The notes beneath the pieces were generated by a model. The model did no database searches and was not told where the DNA came from. It saw only the letters and a program-made list of their open reading frames with translations. The translations under genes were made by a program, and so were the position numbers. Shown piece after piece: positions 15,215 to 23,971 of a stretch of 35,597 bases of DNA. The stretch's first letter is position 1, and each line of letters starts with the position of its first letter. Source of the stretch: Bacteroidales bacterium (lineage in GTDB: Bacteria > Bacteroidota > Bacteroidia > Bacteroidales > GCA-2748055); the NCBI GenBank assembly GCA_023137255.1, contig JAGLPR010000082.1, positions 1 through 35,597 on the forward strand, in the 5' to 3' direction.

Positions 15215-16015
15215 TTACCTAAAATCGGTGCTCTCAAAGATCTTATCGGCCGAACCGGCAATAAAACCACTGAAAATATGACCGTCTCTATCGGGGTACC
15301 TCAGGGCAAATTCATAGTAACATCCCGGGATGGTATGTACTCCGTCTGTGAAATTAAGCTCCACCCTGTCGGCCAGGGTACTGGATTGTTCCAGAAGCTG
15401 TTCAGGAGTTCCCTTGATCTCACCACCGGAGCTGTTCAGCTGGTATCCACTCTCCTTCAGAAAGCCATTTACTGCTTCGATTCCGTCAAATCCGGTAAGG
15501 TAGTTGATGCTTACTGTAAAATGGTTGGCACGGTAGCCAAATGCATACAACCAGGCCGCATATTCCGACTCCTCCCTTAAACGAGTATACACTTCATAAC
15601 TAATTGATTTGAAAATAGTTCCATGAAAAATAAGTTCAGGTGAAGCAAGCAGCTCTCCCGGAATTGCATCCAGTTGACTCCTGATGGTCCGACGCAGATC
15701 CTCCGAAAATTCATTCAGGATCAGTTCGCTGATAAAGACCCGGGGCGACTCAGGTTCTCCCGGCAGCTCAAAGTGCTTGGCTCTCAACTTCTTTACCTCA
15801 AAATAGTACTCTCCGGCAGGGACATACCCGGCCTCAAGAAACGGGCGGGCAATCACATCTATGTTCACTCTGGGATCGTCGAATGTGCGAAACGCCACAT
15901 GGTCGTTCACTACCCTTTCTCCAGAGTTTTGAAACAGATCAGATATCTGTCCGGCACTTGGATTCTCCCCGGAATACTGCTCCCACAACTTTTCAAATAT
16001 TTCAGCGGATTTCAT
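15215..16015 (-). CDS. DUF1338 protein, HglS-like 2-oxoadipate dioxygenase/decarboxylase candidate
   Basis: DUF1338 proteins include HglS of Pseudomonas putida, an iron enzyme that converts 2-oxoadipate to D-2-hydroxyglutarate in lysine breakdown. This 266-residue member is shorter than HglS but keeps a plausible metal triad: H39 in VNDHVAFRTF, H165 in ANHFTVSI and E235 in CYYEFALRY, with R43 four residues after the first His, as I recall for HglS. Two vicinal-oxygen-chelate-like halves are plausible. The next gene downstream is a D-2-hydroxyacid dehydrogenase that could use the product. Substrate is inferred; other 2-oxoacids are possible. No clear promoter element was found in the 134 bp before it. 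Confidence 0.8.
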   Translation of the reverse strand: MKSAEIFEKLWEQYSGENPSAGQISDLFQNSGERVVNDHVAFRTFDDPRVNIDVIARPFLEAGYVPAGEYYFEVKKLRAKHFELPGEPESPRVFISELILNEFSEDLRRTIRSQLDAIPGELLASPELIFHGTIFKSISYEVYTRLREESEYAAWLYAFGYRANHFTVSINYLTGFDGIEAVNGFLKESGYQLNSSGGEIKGTPEQLLEQSSTLADRVELNFTDGVHTIPGCYYEFALRYPDRDGHIFSGFIAGSADKIFESTDFR

Positions 16016-16149
16016 AATTCTTTGGTTTTTATTTATTAATAACCATACACATCCAAAAGTGTTGCAAAAGATGTTTTCTGAAGATTAGACTCTATTTTTT
16101 TGACTACCTTTATATCTACAATTTACAAAACATAAATTATTGATAATCA

Positions 16150-17163
16150 ATGAATTTAATTGAGAAAATAAAGGAAAAGGCTCGCATGGACTGCCAGCGA
16201 ATCGTGCTTCCGGAAGGCTTTGAAGATCGAACCATTATGGCAGCAGATGCCATCATCAGAGAGAAACTGTGCTACATCAAGCTGATTGCAGATCCGGTAG
16301 AGCTGGAGAAAAAGGTCCATCAATTCGGTCTGAATAACATCAAAAAAGCCACAGTGATCAATCCCAAGGACCACCCCAAGAAGCAGGAGTATACCGAACT
16401 TCTTTATAAAATCAGGAAGTCCAAGGGCATGACCATGGAGAAGGCAGCTGAACTGGTAGAAGATCCCCTTTACCTGGGAACCCTGATGATTAAGGCAGGA
16501 GATGCTGATGGTGAAGTGGCCGGTGCTGCAAATGCTACCACCGATGTGTTGCGTCCCGCCTTCCAGATTGTGAAAACCCTGCCGGGCATCAGCGTTGTTT
16601 CAGGCGCTTTTATCATGATTCTGCAGGACCACTCGTTCGGGGAAGATGGCGTGATAGTTTTCGCCGACGGAGCAGTACACCCCGATCCCGATGAGAAACA
16701 ACTGGCCGAAATTGCTGTTGCCACTGCAGGAACAACGCGTTCCATACTCGGATTTGAACCCCGAATTGCCATGGTCAGTTTCTCCACCAAGGGAAGTGCT
16801 TCTCATCCCATGGTGGATAAAGTGGTGAATGCCACCAAACTGGCCAAAGAGATGGATCCTACCCTGATGATCGATGGCGAATTGCAGGCCGATGCTGCAC
16901 TTATTGAGGCCATTGCCAAAAGCAAGGCGCCGGACAGTCCCATCCAGGGAAATGCCAATGTGATGATCTTCCCCGATCTGAACGCAGGTAATACTGCCTA
17001 TAAACTTGTACAGCGACTGGCCAAGGCCGAAGCAGTCGGACCGGTGCTGCAGGGAATGGCAGCTCCCATCAATGATCTTTCCAGGGGATGTTCGGTGAGC
17101 GATATTGTGAACCTGGTTGCCATTACATCTAACCAGGCCTCGGGATTGAAAAAACAGAAGTAA
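16150..17163 (+). CDS. pta: Phosphate acetyltransferase
   Basis: Converts acetyl-CoA and phosphate to acetyl phosphate. The 337-residue product is the short form (PTA_PTB domain only, no DRTGG regulatory region). It shows RIVLPEGFEDRT near the start, then DPLYLGTLMIKAGDADGEVAG, RSILGFEPRIAMVSFSTKGS, GELQADAAL and NVMIFPDLNAGNTAYKLVQR, which separate Pta from Ptb. Acetate kinase follows 33 bp downstream, forming the standard acetate-producing, ATP-yielding pair. The 134 bp upstream are shared with the divergent DUF1338 gene; TACCTTTA near 16105 matches seven of eight -7 positions. Confidence 0.95.
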   Translation: MNLIEKIKEKARMDCQRIVLPEGFEDRTIMAADAIIREKLCYIKLIADPVELEKKVHQFGLNNIKKATVINPKDHPKKQEYTELLYKIRKSKGMTMEKAAELVEDPLYLGTLMIKAGDADGEVAGAANATTDVLRPAFQIVKTLPGISVVSGAFIMILQDHSFGEDGVIVFADGAVHPDPDEKQLAEIAVATAGTTRSILGFEPRIAMVSFSTKGSASHPMVDKVVNATKLAKEMDPTLMIDGELQADAALIEAIAKSKAPDSPIQGNANVMIFPDLNAGNTAYKLVQRLAKAEAVGPVLQGMAAPINDLSRGCSVSDIVNLVAITSNQASGLKKQK

Positions 17164-17196
17164 TTGTAATTATCAAAATTTAACAGACAACTATTC

Positions 17197-18408
17197 ATGG
17201 TAATATTAGTATTAAACTGCGGCAGCTCTTCCATTAAGTACCAGTTATTTAACATGGACGAAAATGAAGAGTCGGTGATTGCCAAAGGCATAGTGGAAAG
17301 GATCGGTTTTACCGATGCGGTGATCTCTCACAAACCTATGGGAAAGAATAAGTACAAGGATGTCAAACCCATCATGGACCATACCTCCGGAATCAACCTG
17401 GTCATGGGAGCACTGGTGGACAAGGACCACGGTGTATTAAAGACCATTGAGGAGATATCTGCTGTGGGGCACCGCGTGGTACAGGGCGGAGAGAAATATA
17501 AGGAGAGCGTGCTGATCACCAAGGAGGTTATCCAGGACATTGAAGCATGCATGGATCTGGCCCCTCTCCACAACCCGGCCAACCTGAAAGGGATCATTTC
17601 GGTGGACGGTCTTCTTCCCGGAATCCCCCAGATCGCTGTATTTGACACCTCTTTCCACCAGAGCATGCCTCCACATGCCTTTATGTATGCTATTCCACGT
17701 GAGTATTATGAGAAATACGGGGTCCGGAAATACGGATACCACGGCACCAGTCATAAATACGTCTACAAGAGAACCAGCAAGATCCTGGGCAGGGATACCC
17801 GCGATATGAAGGTGGTTTCGTGTCACCTGGGCAATGGAGCTTCAGTGACCGCCATAGAGCACGGAAAATCGATGGATACCTCCATGGGGTTTACCCCCGT
17901 GGACGGATTGATTATGGGTACCCGCACCGGGGATATCGATCCTGGAGTGTTACTTTTCCTGGCCGACAAGGAGCACCTGAGCCTGAAAGGAATCAGCAAT
18001 ATGATCAATAAACGCAGTGGCATGGTCGGTATCTCGGAAATTTCCTCGGATATGCGTGATCTGGAACTGGCTTATTATGAAGGAAATGAACGTGCCAACC
18101 TGGCACTTACCATGTATGCCTACCGTGTCAAAAAATTTATTGGTGCGTATGCTGCTATTATGAATGGCCTCGATTGTGTCATCTTTACCGGGGGGATCGG
18201 TGAGAACGATTTCAACATCCGTCGCATGATCCTTCAGAACATGGATTACCTGGGACTCGATTTCGATGAAACTGAAAACCATGGGGTGAAAGGAGAGGAT
18301 AAGATCATCTCCAAGCCCGATTCGCGGGTCACGGCTCTTGTGGTTAAAACCAACGAAGAACAAGTGATCGCGAGCGACACATATAAAATCCTGGAGAAGT
18401 GCTGCTAG
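17197..18408 (+). CDS. ackA: Acetate kinase
   Basis: Makes ATP and acetate from acetyl phosphate and ADP. The 403-residue product has the ASKHA-fold signature motifs: LNCGSSSIKYQ at the N-terminus, PLHNPANL, FDTSFHQSMP, KYGYHGTSHKYV, SCHLGNGASV, MGTRTGDIDPG and FTGGIGEND. Length and motif order match the family fully. It follows pta closely and is closed by a strong terminator, so pta-ackA form one unit separate from the ptb-buk genes that follow. Confidence 0.97.
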   Translation: MVILVLNCGSSSIKYQLFNMDENEESVIAKGIVERIGFTDAVISHKPMGKNKYKDVKPIMDHTSGINLVMGALVDKDHGVLKTIEEISAVGHRVVQGGEKYKESVLITKEVIQDIEACMDLAPLHNPANLKGIISVDGLLPGIPQIAVFDTSFHQSMPPHAFMYAIPREYYEKYGVRKYGYHGTSHKYVYKRTSKILGRDTRDMKVVSCHLGNGASVTAIEHGKSMDTSMGFTPVDGLIMGTRTGDIDPGVLLFLADKEHLSLKGISNMINKRSGMVGISEISSDMRDLELAYYEGNERANLALTMYAYRVKKFIGAYAAIMNGLDCVIFTGGIGENDFNIRRMILQNMDYLGLDFDETENHGVKGEDKIISKPDSRVTALVVKTNEEQVIASDTYKILEKCC

Positions 18409-18438
18409 TCTTTCAAATGTGTTAAAGAACCTACCTGG

Positions 18439-18468
18439 ATACCCGGTTTGCACCGGGTATTTTTTTTT
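18439..18468 (+). terminator. Strong intrinsic terminator after ackA
   Basis: ATACCCGGT pairs perfectly with ACCGGGTAT around the loop TTGC, followed by eight T. It separates pta-ackA from ptb-buk, which start 27 bp later and so need their own promoter or readthrough. Confidence 0.92.
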
Positions 18469-18495
18469 CTTTGTGGTGAATAAACAAAATTCGAT

Positions 18496-19404
18496 ATGCT
18501 GACAGAACTTTCTCAGTTGCGTGACTTGCTGGACAAGAGCCATAAACCAAAAAGACTGGTACTTGCTGCCTCTGAAGATGCACACTCCCTGAATGCTGTA
18601 GTCAATGCAGCCAATCAGAATATCATTCGTCCGGTGCTGGTAGGCGACAAAGAGAAGACTTTCGGGATGGCTGAGATCCTGAACCTGGATATCAGTAAAT
18701 ATGAGTTTGTGGAGACTGCAAGCCCAAAAGAAGCGGTGCAAACTGCTGTAAAACTGGTTCATGATGGTCAGGCCGATGTGCTGATGAAGGGAAAGGTAGG
18801 TACTTCCGACATGCTTCACAGTGTGCTGAATAAGGAGTACGGGCTTCGCATCGGCAAACTCCTCTCCCATTTCGCCTACTTCGAGATTGAGACCTATCAC
18901 AAGCTTATTGCGGTAACCGATGTGGCCCTGAACATCGCACCCACCCTCACAGAAAAAATCGCTATCCTCAACAACGCGGTAAAAGTGCTCAATAACCTGG
19001 GCATTGAAATGCCGAAAGTGGCGGTACTCGGTGCCATCGAAAAGGTAAATACCGAAATGGATGCCACCCTGGATGCAGCGCTGCTGTCCAAAATGAACCA
19101 GCGCGACCAGATCCTCAACTGCATTGTGGACGGTCCCCTGGCATTCGACAATGCCGTCTCCTTTGAAAGTGCCAAGCACAAAGAGATCAAAAGTGATGTG
19201 GCCGGCGATACAGACCTTTTACTTATGCCTGATATTGAAGTGGGAAATGTACTTTATAAATCCATGGTTTTCTTTGCCAAGGCTAAAGTGGCCGCCATTA
19301 TTGTGGGTGCGAAAGTTCCCATTGTACTTACCTCCAGATCCGATTCTGAGCAGGCAAAATTCGATTCCATCCTCCTGGCAGCAGTAGCGGCCGATAAACA
19401 ATAG
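18496..19404 (+). CDS. ptb: Phosphate butyryltransferase
   Basis: Converts butyryl-CoA, and often branched or other short acyl-CoA, to the acyl phosphate. The 302-residue product shows the PTA_PTB fold with Ptb-type features: DVLMKGKVGTSDMLHSVLN near 98-116, GKLLSHFAYFE, VTDVALNI, ILNNAVKVL, DGPLAFDNAVS and a late MPDIEVGNVLYKSMVF. It is clearly different from the Pta at 16.2 kb. Butyrate kinase lies 34 bp downstream. Substrate preference (butyrate, isobutyrate, isovalerate) cannot be told from sequence. Confidence 0.93.
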   Translation: MLTELSQLRDLLDKSHKPKRLVLAASEDAHSLNAVVNAANQNIIRPVLVGDKEKTFGMAEILNLDISKYEFVETASPKEAVQTAVKLVHDGQADVLMKGKVGTSDMLHSVLNKEYGLRIGKLLSHFAYFEIETYHKLIAVTDVALNIAPTLTEKIAILNNAVKVLNNLGIEMPKVAVLGAIEKVNTEMDATLDAALLSKMNQRDQILNCIVDGPLAFDNAVSFESAKHKEIKSDVAGDTDLLLMPDIEVGNVLYKSMVFFAKAKVAAIIVGAKVPIVLTSRSDSEQAKFDSILLAAVAADKQ

Positions 19405-19438
19405 AAAAGCTGAATAAGGGGCTAAAAAGTAGTTTAAT

Positions 19439-20533
19439 ATGGGTGCTGACTATATACTTGTAATCAATCCGGGTGCAACCTCCACCAAAATTGCGGTCTA
19501 CCGAAATAACCAATCGGTTTTTTTAAAAAGCATACGCCACGAGAGTGGAGAGCTTGAAACGTTTGCCCGCACCAGCGATCAGCTCCCCTACCGGCTCAAC
19601 CTTGTACTTTCAGAAGTAGAGGAGAATCATATTCCCCATGACAAGGTGGGTATGATCATCGCCAGGGGGGGATTGATCCACCCCATTGAATCGGGTGTTT
19701 ATGAAGTGAATGAGGTGATGATCAAAGATCTTGAAGAGGGTGTTATGGGCGATCATGCCAGCAACCTGGGGGGATTGGTCGCTCACCGGCTGCTGGAAAC
19801 ATTTACCCAGGCCAGGGCCTATATTGCAGACCCGGTAGTGGTGGATGAGATGGATGAAGTGGCCAGGATCAGCGGTCATCCCGAATTCCGGCGCACCTCC
19901 ATCTTCCATGCCCTGAATCAGAAATCTGTAGCCAGATCGCATGCCCACTCCATGGGTCTTGAGTATGAAGAGATAAACCTGGTGGTGGTCCATATGGGTA
20001 GCGGGATTTCAGTGGGCGCACATCAAAAAGGACGGGTGGTTGATGTGAACAATGCTCTCGACGGAGAGGGACCGTTCGGCCCGGAACGTTCGGGTACCCT
20101 GCCTGCAGGAGCCCTGGCCAGGTACTGCTTCCAGGAGGGCAACTCGTGGAATAGAGTCACGAAGATGCTGACCGGCGAAGGCGGAATGTTTGCCTACCTG
20201 GGCCATAAGGATGCTCAGTTGCTTGAAAAGATGACCGGTGAGGGTGATGCGGAAGCGGGACTGATACAGAATGCCCTGGCCTACCAGGTGAGCAAAGAGA
20301 TCGGTGCCATGGCTGCTGTGCTCTCCGGCAGCATCGACGGCATCCTGATTACCGGCGGAATGGCACATAACCCCGGTCTGACCGGTGCCATCAAGGAGCG
20401 GATCGAATTTATGGCCCCGGTGTATATCTACCCGGGCGAGGATGAAATGAGGGCGCTGGCCCACAACGGTTCCCTGCTGCTGAGCGGAAAAGTCTCCGTG
20501 AAACAGTATATTGGGAAAAAATCCGGAAAATGA
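19439..20533 (+). CDS. buk: Butyrate kinase
   Basis: Makes ATP and butyrate (or a branched short-chain acid) from the acyl phosphate supplied by Ptb. The 364-residue product has INPGATSTKIAVY at the N-terminus, IIARGGLIHPIESGVYEV, SIFHALNQKSVARSHA, VVVHMGSGISVGAH, NALDGEGPFGPERSGTLP and ILITGGMAHN, all typical of Buk. Its stop codon overlaps the start of the next gene (ATGA), so translation of buk and the following outer-membrane protein is probably coupled. Confidence 0.95.
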   Translation: MGADYILVINPGATSTKIAVYRNNQSVFLKSIRHESGELETFARTSDQLPYRLNLVLSEVEENHIPHDKVGMIIARGGLIHPIESGVYEVNEVMIKDLEEGVMGDHASNLGGLVAHRLLETFTQARAYIADPVVVDEMDEVARISGHPEFRRTSIFHALNQKSVARSHAHSMGLEYEEINLVVVHMGSGISVGAHQKGRVVDVNNALDGEGPFGPERSGTLPAGALARYCFQEGNSWNRVTKMLTGEGGMFAYLGHKDAQLLEKMTGEGDAEAGLIQNALAYQVSKEIGAMAAVLSGSIDGILITGGMAHNPGLTGAIKERIEFMAPVYIYPGEDEMRALAHNGSLLLSGKVSVKQYIGKKSGK

Positions 20534-21102
20534 AGAAAGCGATCCTGCTGATCCTCCTTCTTTCAACAATTGCAGCATCTTTACATGCACAGGAAGAGAT
20601 TCCGAGCCGCAAAGGTAAATTTTTCCTGATCCCGGAACTCTGGCTCTCGTTCGGATCCCGGACCTATATCGATGTGGCGCCCCTGGTAGGTTACCATGTG
20701 AATAATCGCCTTTCTGTAGGACTGGGGCCACACTATATTTTTCAGTCACAAAAGGCCATACCTCCTTATCCGTCATACCAGACACATGCGTACGGACTCA
20801 AAGGATTTGCACGGTTTTCACTGATTACCAATGCCGAAGAGTTTCTTCCCATTAAACTGTTCAGCGAACTGTTCGTTCATATGGAGTATGAAGGACTGAG
20901 CCTGGAGAAGGAACACTATATGCCTCCCTATACCGAAGACGGCAGGTTTGTCTACAGTGGGTTCCTGGTGGGAGGCGGACTCTCCCAGAGGGTGGGTATG
21001 TATAACTCTGTCTCCTTCATGGTCCTGTGGGACATCAATGAATCGACCTCTTCACCCTACTCGAACCCGGTTTTCAGAATAGGTTTTAATGCCTACTTTT
21101 AA
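20530..21102 (+). CDS. Outer-membrane beta-barrel protein, unknown function
   Basis: The 190-residue product starts with a signal peptide (MKKAILLILLLSTIAASLHA, cleavage before QEE). The mature part is made of amphipathic strands such as FLIPELWLSFGSRTY, YHVNNRLSVGLGPHYIF and AYGLKGFARFSLI, and ends in FRIGFNAYF, a typical barrel C-terminus. It resembles small Bacteroidota barrels built from turn-linked strands and is similar in plan to the 177-residue barrel at 4.3 kb. The 4-bp overlap with buk and the 8-bp gap to the antiporter suggest an operon that links acid production with envelope functions. Confidence 0.75.
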   Translation: MKKAILLILLLSTIAASLHAQEEIPSRKGKFFLIPELWLSFGSRTYIDVAPLVGYHVNNRLSVGLGPHYIFQSQKAIPPYPSYQTHAYGLKGFARFSLITNAEEFLPIKLFSELFVHMEYEGLSLEKEHYMPPYTEDGRFVYSGFLVGGGLSQRVGMYNSVSFMVLWDINESTSSPYSNPVFRIGFNAYF

Positions 21103-21110
21103 AAGAACAC

Positions 21111-22397
21111 ATGGAACAGTTAACCTTGTTGAGCTCGCAAGCTCCGTTTTCATCTAATGGCCTGGTGATCATCGGATCGGTGATCGTAATTATCTCCTAC
21201 CTGTTCAACCTGGTGGCCAAACGGTACAGCATACCCAGTGTGCTGCTGTTGATTTTCCTTGGCATGGGGCTGCACGGTGTGGTATCAGCCACCGGGCTCG
21301 AGTCGCCCGACCTGACCCCCATCCTCGAAGTGCTTGGGATCATCGGACTGATCATGATCGTGCTGGAGGCTTCGCTGGACCTGGAACTGGCCGGTGAAAA
21401 AAGAACGCTGATCTCACGCGCCTTCTTTACCGCCCTGGTGAACCTGGCCTTCTCCTCCTTCCTCATCGCAGGTGTCATGATGATCTACCTCAAAGTGGAC
21501 CTCACCACCGGGCTGCTCTATGCCGTTCCGCTCTCCATCATGAGTTCGGCCATCATCATCCCCAGTGTATCGGCACTTAATAAGGATAAAAGGGAGTTCA
21601 TGGTCTATGAAAGCACCTTTTCTGATATCCTTGGTATTATGCTGTTCTATTTCCTGATCAGCAGCATGGAGACGGAGAGTTTCGGAGAGATGAGTCTGGC
21701 GGTACTGCTCAACCTGTCGCTCACCGTATTGGTCTCGCTGGCAGCAAGTTATTTCCTGATCTTTCTCTTCCAGAAGATCCGCACCGAACTGAAGCTATTC
21801 CTGCTGATCGCTGTCCTGATCCTGCTTTACTCGCTCAGTAAGATGTTCCATTTATCCAGTCTCCTGATCATACTGGTATTCGGACTGATCCTCTCCAACA
21901 GGAACATCTTCTTCCCGGGTAAAATGAGGAAGTTTCTGAATGAGGAACACATGGCCACCATCTTCGACAATTTCAAGATGATTACACTGGAGTCCTCCTT
22001 CATTGTCCGCACCTTTTTCTTTGTGATTTTTGGGTTTACCATCGTATTGGCCAGCCTGCTCGACCTGAAGGTCTGGCTGGTAAGCATCCTGATCCTGGGC
22101 ATCCTTTATGGACTGCGGTGGGCATGGTTCCGGCTGGTGATCCGTAAGGATATCTACCCCGCTGTATGGATGGCCCCCAGGGGACTGATCACCATCCTGC
22201 TCTTCTACTCCATTCCTGAAAACCTGGTGGTGGCGGAGTTCAATACCGGCATCCTGCTACTGGTGATTCTCGCCTCCAGCATTATGATGGCTGTATCGCT
22301 TATAAAATACAGGAAATCAGGGCCCGGAGAGCCTGAATTGACAATCGCGGAAGCGGTCGAAGAGGGAGAATACCTCCCTGATTCTGACTCGCCGTGA
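21111..22397 (+). CDS. CPA-type cation:proton antiporter
   Basis: An inner-membrane Na+(K+)/H+ exchanger. The 428-residue product has about eleven hydrophobic segments. Family features are YSIPSVLLLIFLGMGLHG near 39-56, IGLIMIVLEASLDLEL (the LFxxGL-like half), SIMSSAIIIPSVSAL, ESTFSDILGIMLF with an acidic/aspartate pair in the position of the CPA ion site, and APRGLITILLF near 345. The C-terminal tail is short and acidic with no TrkA or UspA domain. It is the last gene of the ptb-buk cluster; a role in pH or sodium balance during acid production is inferred. Confidence 0.88.
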   Translation: MEQLTLLSSQAPFSSNGLVIIGSVIVIISYLFNLVAKRYSIPSVLLLIFLGMGLHGVVSATGLESPDLTPILEVLGIIGLIMIVLEASLDLELAGEKRTLISRAFFTALVNLAFSSFLIAGVMMIYLKVDLTTGLLYAVPLSIMSSAIIIPSVSALNKDKREFMVYESTFSDILGIMLFYFLISSMETESFGEMSLAVLLNLSLTVLVSLAASYFLIFLFQKIRTELKLFLLIAVLILLYSLSKMFHLSSLLIILVFGLILSNRNIFFPGKMRKFLNEEHMATIFDNFKMITLESSFIVRTFFFVIFGFTIVLASLLDLKVWLVSILILGILYGLRWAWFRLVIRKDIYPAVWMAPRGLITILLFYSIPENLVVAEFNTGILLLVILASSIMMAVSLIKYRKSGPGEPELTIAEAVEEGEYLPDSDSP

Positions 22398-22499
22398 ACA
22401 AGATGATTTAAATTTTTGTTAAATACCCTTTAGCGATTCATTTCCCTTTATTTAAAGAGAAATAATTGCTTTATTTGCATCTTCAAAATTTAACAGAAC

Positions 22500-23099
22500 A
22501 TGATTGCTGAAAAAAATAATGTAGTATCCATCGTCTATGAACTGAGATCCGGATCAAAAGAGGGCGAAGTAGTTGAATCTCTGAACAATGAAAATCCCCT
22601 CACTTTTCTTTTTGGAACAGGTGGCATGCTGCCGAAATTTGAAGAGAAACTGAGTGGCCTGACCAACGGTGACGGTTTTGAATTCCTGCTGGGGTTGGAA
22701 GATGCATACGGCCCTGTGGTGGAAAACGCCATTGTGCAAGTTCCCCAAACAGTTTTTGAAGTTGAAGGGGAAATCGACGAATCCATGATGAAGGTGGGAA
22801 ACACCGTCCCCATGATGGATGCGGAAGGCAGGCGCCTGAACGGTAAAGTCATTGCCATTGAAGAAGATGCCGTTAAGATGGATTTTAATCACCCCATGGC
22901 CGGAAATGATCTCCATTTCAAGGGCCAGGTGACCGACGTTCGCAATGCCACCGATGAGGAGCTTACTCACGGTCATGTACACGCTGCCGGAGGTTGCGGA
23001 TGCGGTAGTAGTGAAAGCGGCGAATGCAACGACGGCAACTGCGACGACGATTCCTGGAAGAGCGAAGGAGAAGGCGGAAGTTGCGGCTGCGGTTGCTAA
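22500..23099 (+). CDS. slyD: FKBP-type peptidyl-prolyl isomerase of SlyD type
   Basis: A cytoplasmic folding helper and metal-binding protein. The 199-residue product has an FKBP domain split by an insert-in-flap domain: VVSIVYELR, PLTFLFGTGGMLPKFEEKL, FEFLLGLEDAYG, the insert near 70-125, and FNHPMAGNDLHFKGQV. The tail is rich in His, Cys, Gly and acidic residues (HGHVHAAGGCGCGSS, then GGSCGCGC at the very end), like the nickel-binding tail of SlyD though Cys-dominated. No nickel-enzyme genes are nearby. A TCAAAATTTAACAGA stretch precedes the ATG by two bases. It converges on the nitrilase gene with only 15 bp between. Confidence 0.93.
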   Translation: MIAEKNNVVSIVYELRSGSKEGEVVESLNNENPLTFLFGTGGMLPKFEEKLSGLTNGDGFEFLLGLEDAYGPVVENAIVQVPQTVFEVEGEIDESMMKVGNTVPMMDAEGRRLNGKVIAIEEDAVKMDFNHPMAGNDLHFKGQVTDVRNATDEELTHGHVHAAGGCGCGSSESGECNDGNCDDDSWKSEGEGGSCGCGC

Positions 23100-23114
23100 T
23101 CCACCTTTGATCTT

Positions 23115-23891
23115 CTATTTCATTTCAAACAGGTCTGCATCTTTCCAGACCGGGAACTTCTCCCTGTAATCCCTGAGTTTATCCAGATCCAGTGTAGATG
23201 TTTGTATACCGGGTTGTTTGTCCATTTTACGCATGATGCTGCCCATGGGATCAATGGCACAGGTTCCCCCTGTATGCACAGTTCCCAGGCCATCAATACC
23301 CGCCCGGTTGACCCCGAGAAAATAGCACTGGTTCTCAATGGCCCGTGCCCGGGTAAGCACCTCCCACACCTGCTGTCGTGGAGCCGGCCAGTTGGCCACA
23401 TTCAGAAGCACATCATAATCCCCCCTGTTCCTATAGAATACCGGAAACCTCAGGTCGTAACAGATCTGTGGCAAAATCCTGAACTCGCCCAGGGTAAATA
23501 CCTCTCTGGAACCACCGGGTATAAAGTGCTCATTCTCACGCCCCAGCCGAAACAGGTGGCGCTTGTCATAGTGCCCCTCCACTCCGTGGGGTGAAACCCA
23601 GTATAGCCTGTTGTAGATATTTTGGCCGTCACGTACGATGAGGCTGCCTGTAATGTATATTTCCTTCTCCCTGGCGATCTTCTGCATCCAGGCCAGCGCC
23701 TTCCCGTTCTCTCCTTCGGCATACTTTTCCGACTGCATGGTGAACCCCGTTGAAAAAGTCTCAGGCAATGCCACCAGGTCCGTACCATCAGGCACTTCCT
23801 CCAGCATCCGGACCATCAGTTCCAGGTTGGCATCAATCTCTTCCCAGACCAGATCGGCCTGAACCAGGCACACATTTAACTGCTTCTTCAT
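23115..23891 (-). CDS. Nitrilase-superfamily amidase, omega-amidase (YafV) type
   Basis: A carbon-nitrogen hydrolase. The 258-residue product has the catalytic triad E44 (ALPETFSTGF), K110 (HYDKRHLF) and C144 (PQICYDLRFP). The order and length fit the YafV/Nit2-like omega-amidases, which hydrolyse 2-oxoglutaramate or 2-oxosuccinamate produced by glutamine/asparagine transaminases, often as metabolite repair. No cofactor domain or signal peptide is seen, so it is cytosolic. It has its own -7 element and is divergent from the PiT transporter. Confidence 0.9.
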   Translation of the reverse strand: MKKQLNVCLVQADLVWEEIDANLELMVRMLEEVPDGTDLVALPETFSTGFTMQSEKYAEGENGKALAWMQKIAREKEIYITGSLIVRDGQNIYNRLYWVSPHGVEGHYDKRHLFRLGRENEHFIPGGSREVFTLGEFRILPQICYDLRFPVFYRNRGDYDVLLNVANWPAPRQQVWEVLTRARAIENQCYFLGVNRAGIDGLGTVHTGGTCAIDPMGSIMRKMDKQPGIQTSTLDLDKLRDYREKFPVWKDADLFEMK

Positions 23892-23911
23892 TACATTGTT
23901 TTAAACTCCCG

Positions 23912-23919
23912 CAAAGCTA
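23912..23919 (-). promoter_or_regulatory. -7 promoter element for the nitrilase gene
   Basis: On the minus strand this reads TAGCTTTG, an exact TAnnTTTG match, 20 bp before the ATG at 23891. Confidence 0.5.
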
Positions 23920-23971
23920 AGTGCTTTCGGTTAATGATGCAATTATCAATCTGTTGTTGTATAATATTTCA

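Noticed and set aside
17950-19179. Long minus-strand frame of 409 codons opposite ackA and ptb
   Set aside because: It spans the strong terminator after ackA and lies opposite two certain genes. Its translation has no domain pattern; it is a codon-bias shadow.
17173-22497. Identical TCAAAATTTAACAGA at 17173-17187 (before ackA) and 22483-22497 (before slyD)
   Set aside because: A single 15-bp AT-rich match in 35 kb is close to chance, and the distances to the start codons differ (9 and 2 bp). It may only reflect AT-rich leader preference.
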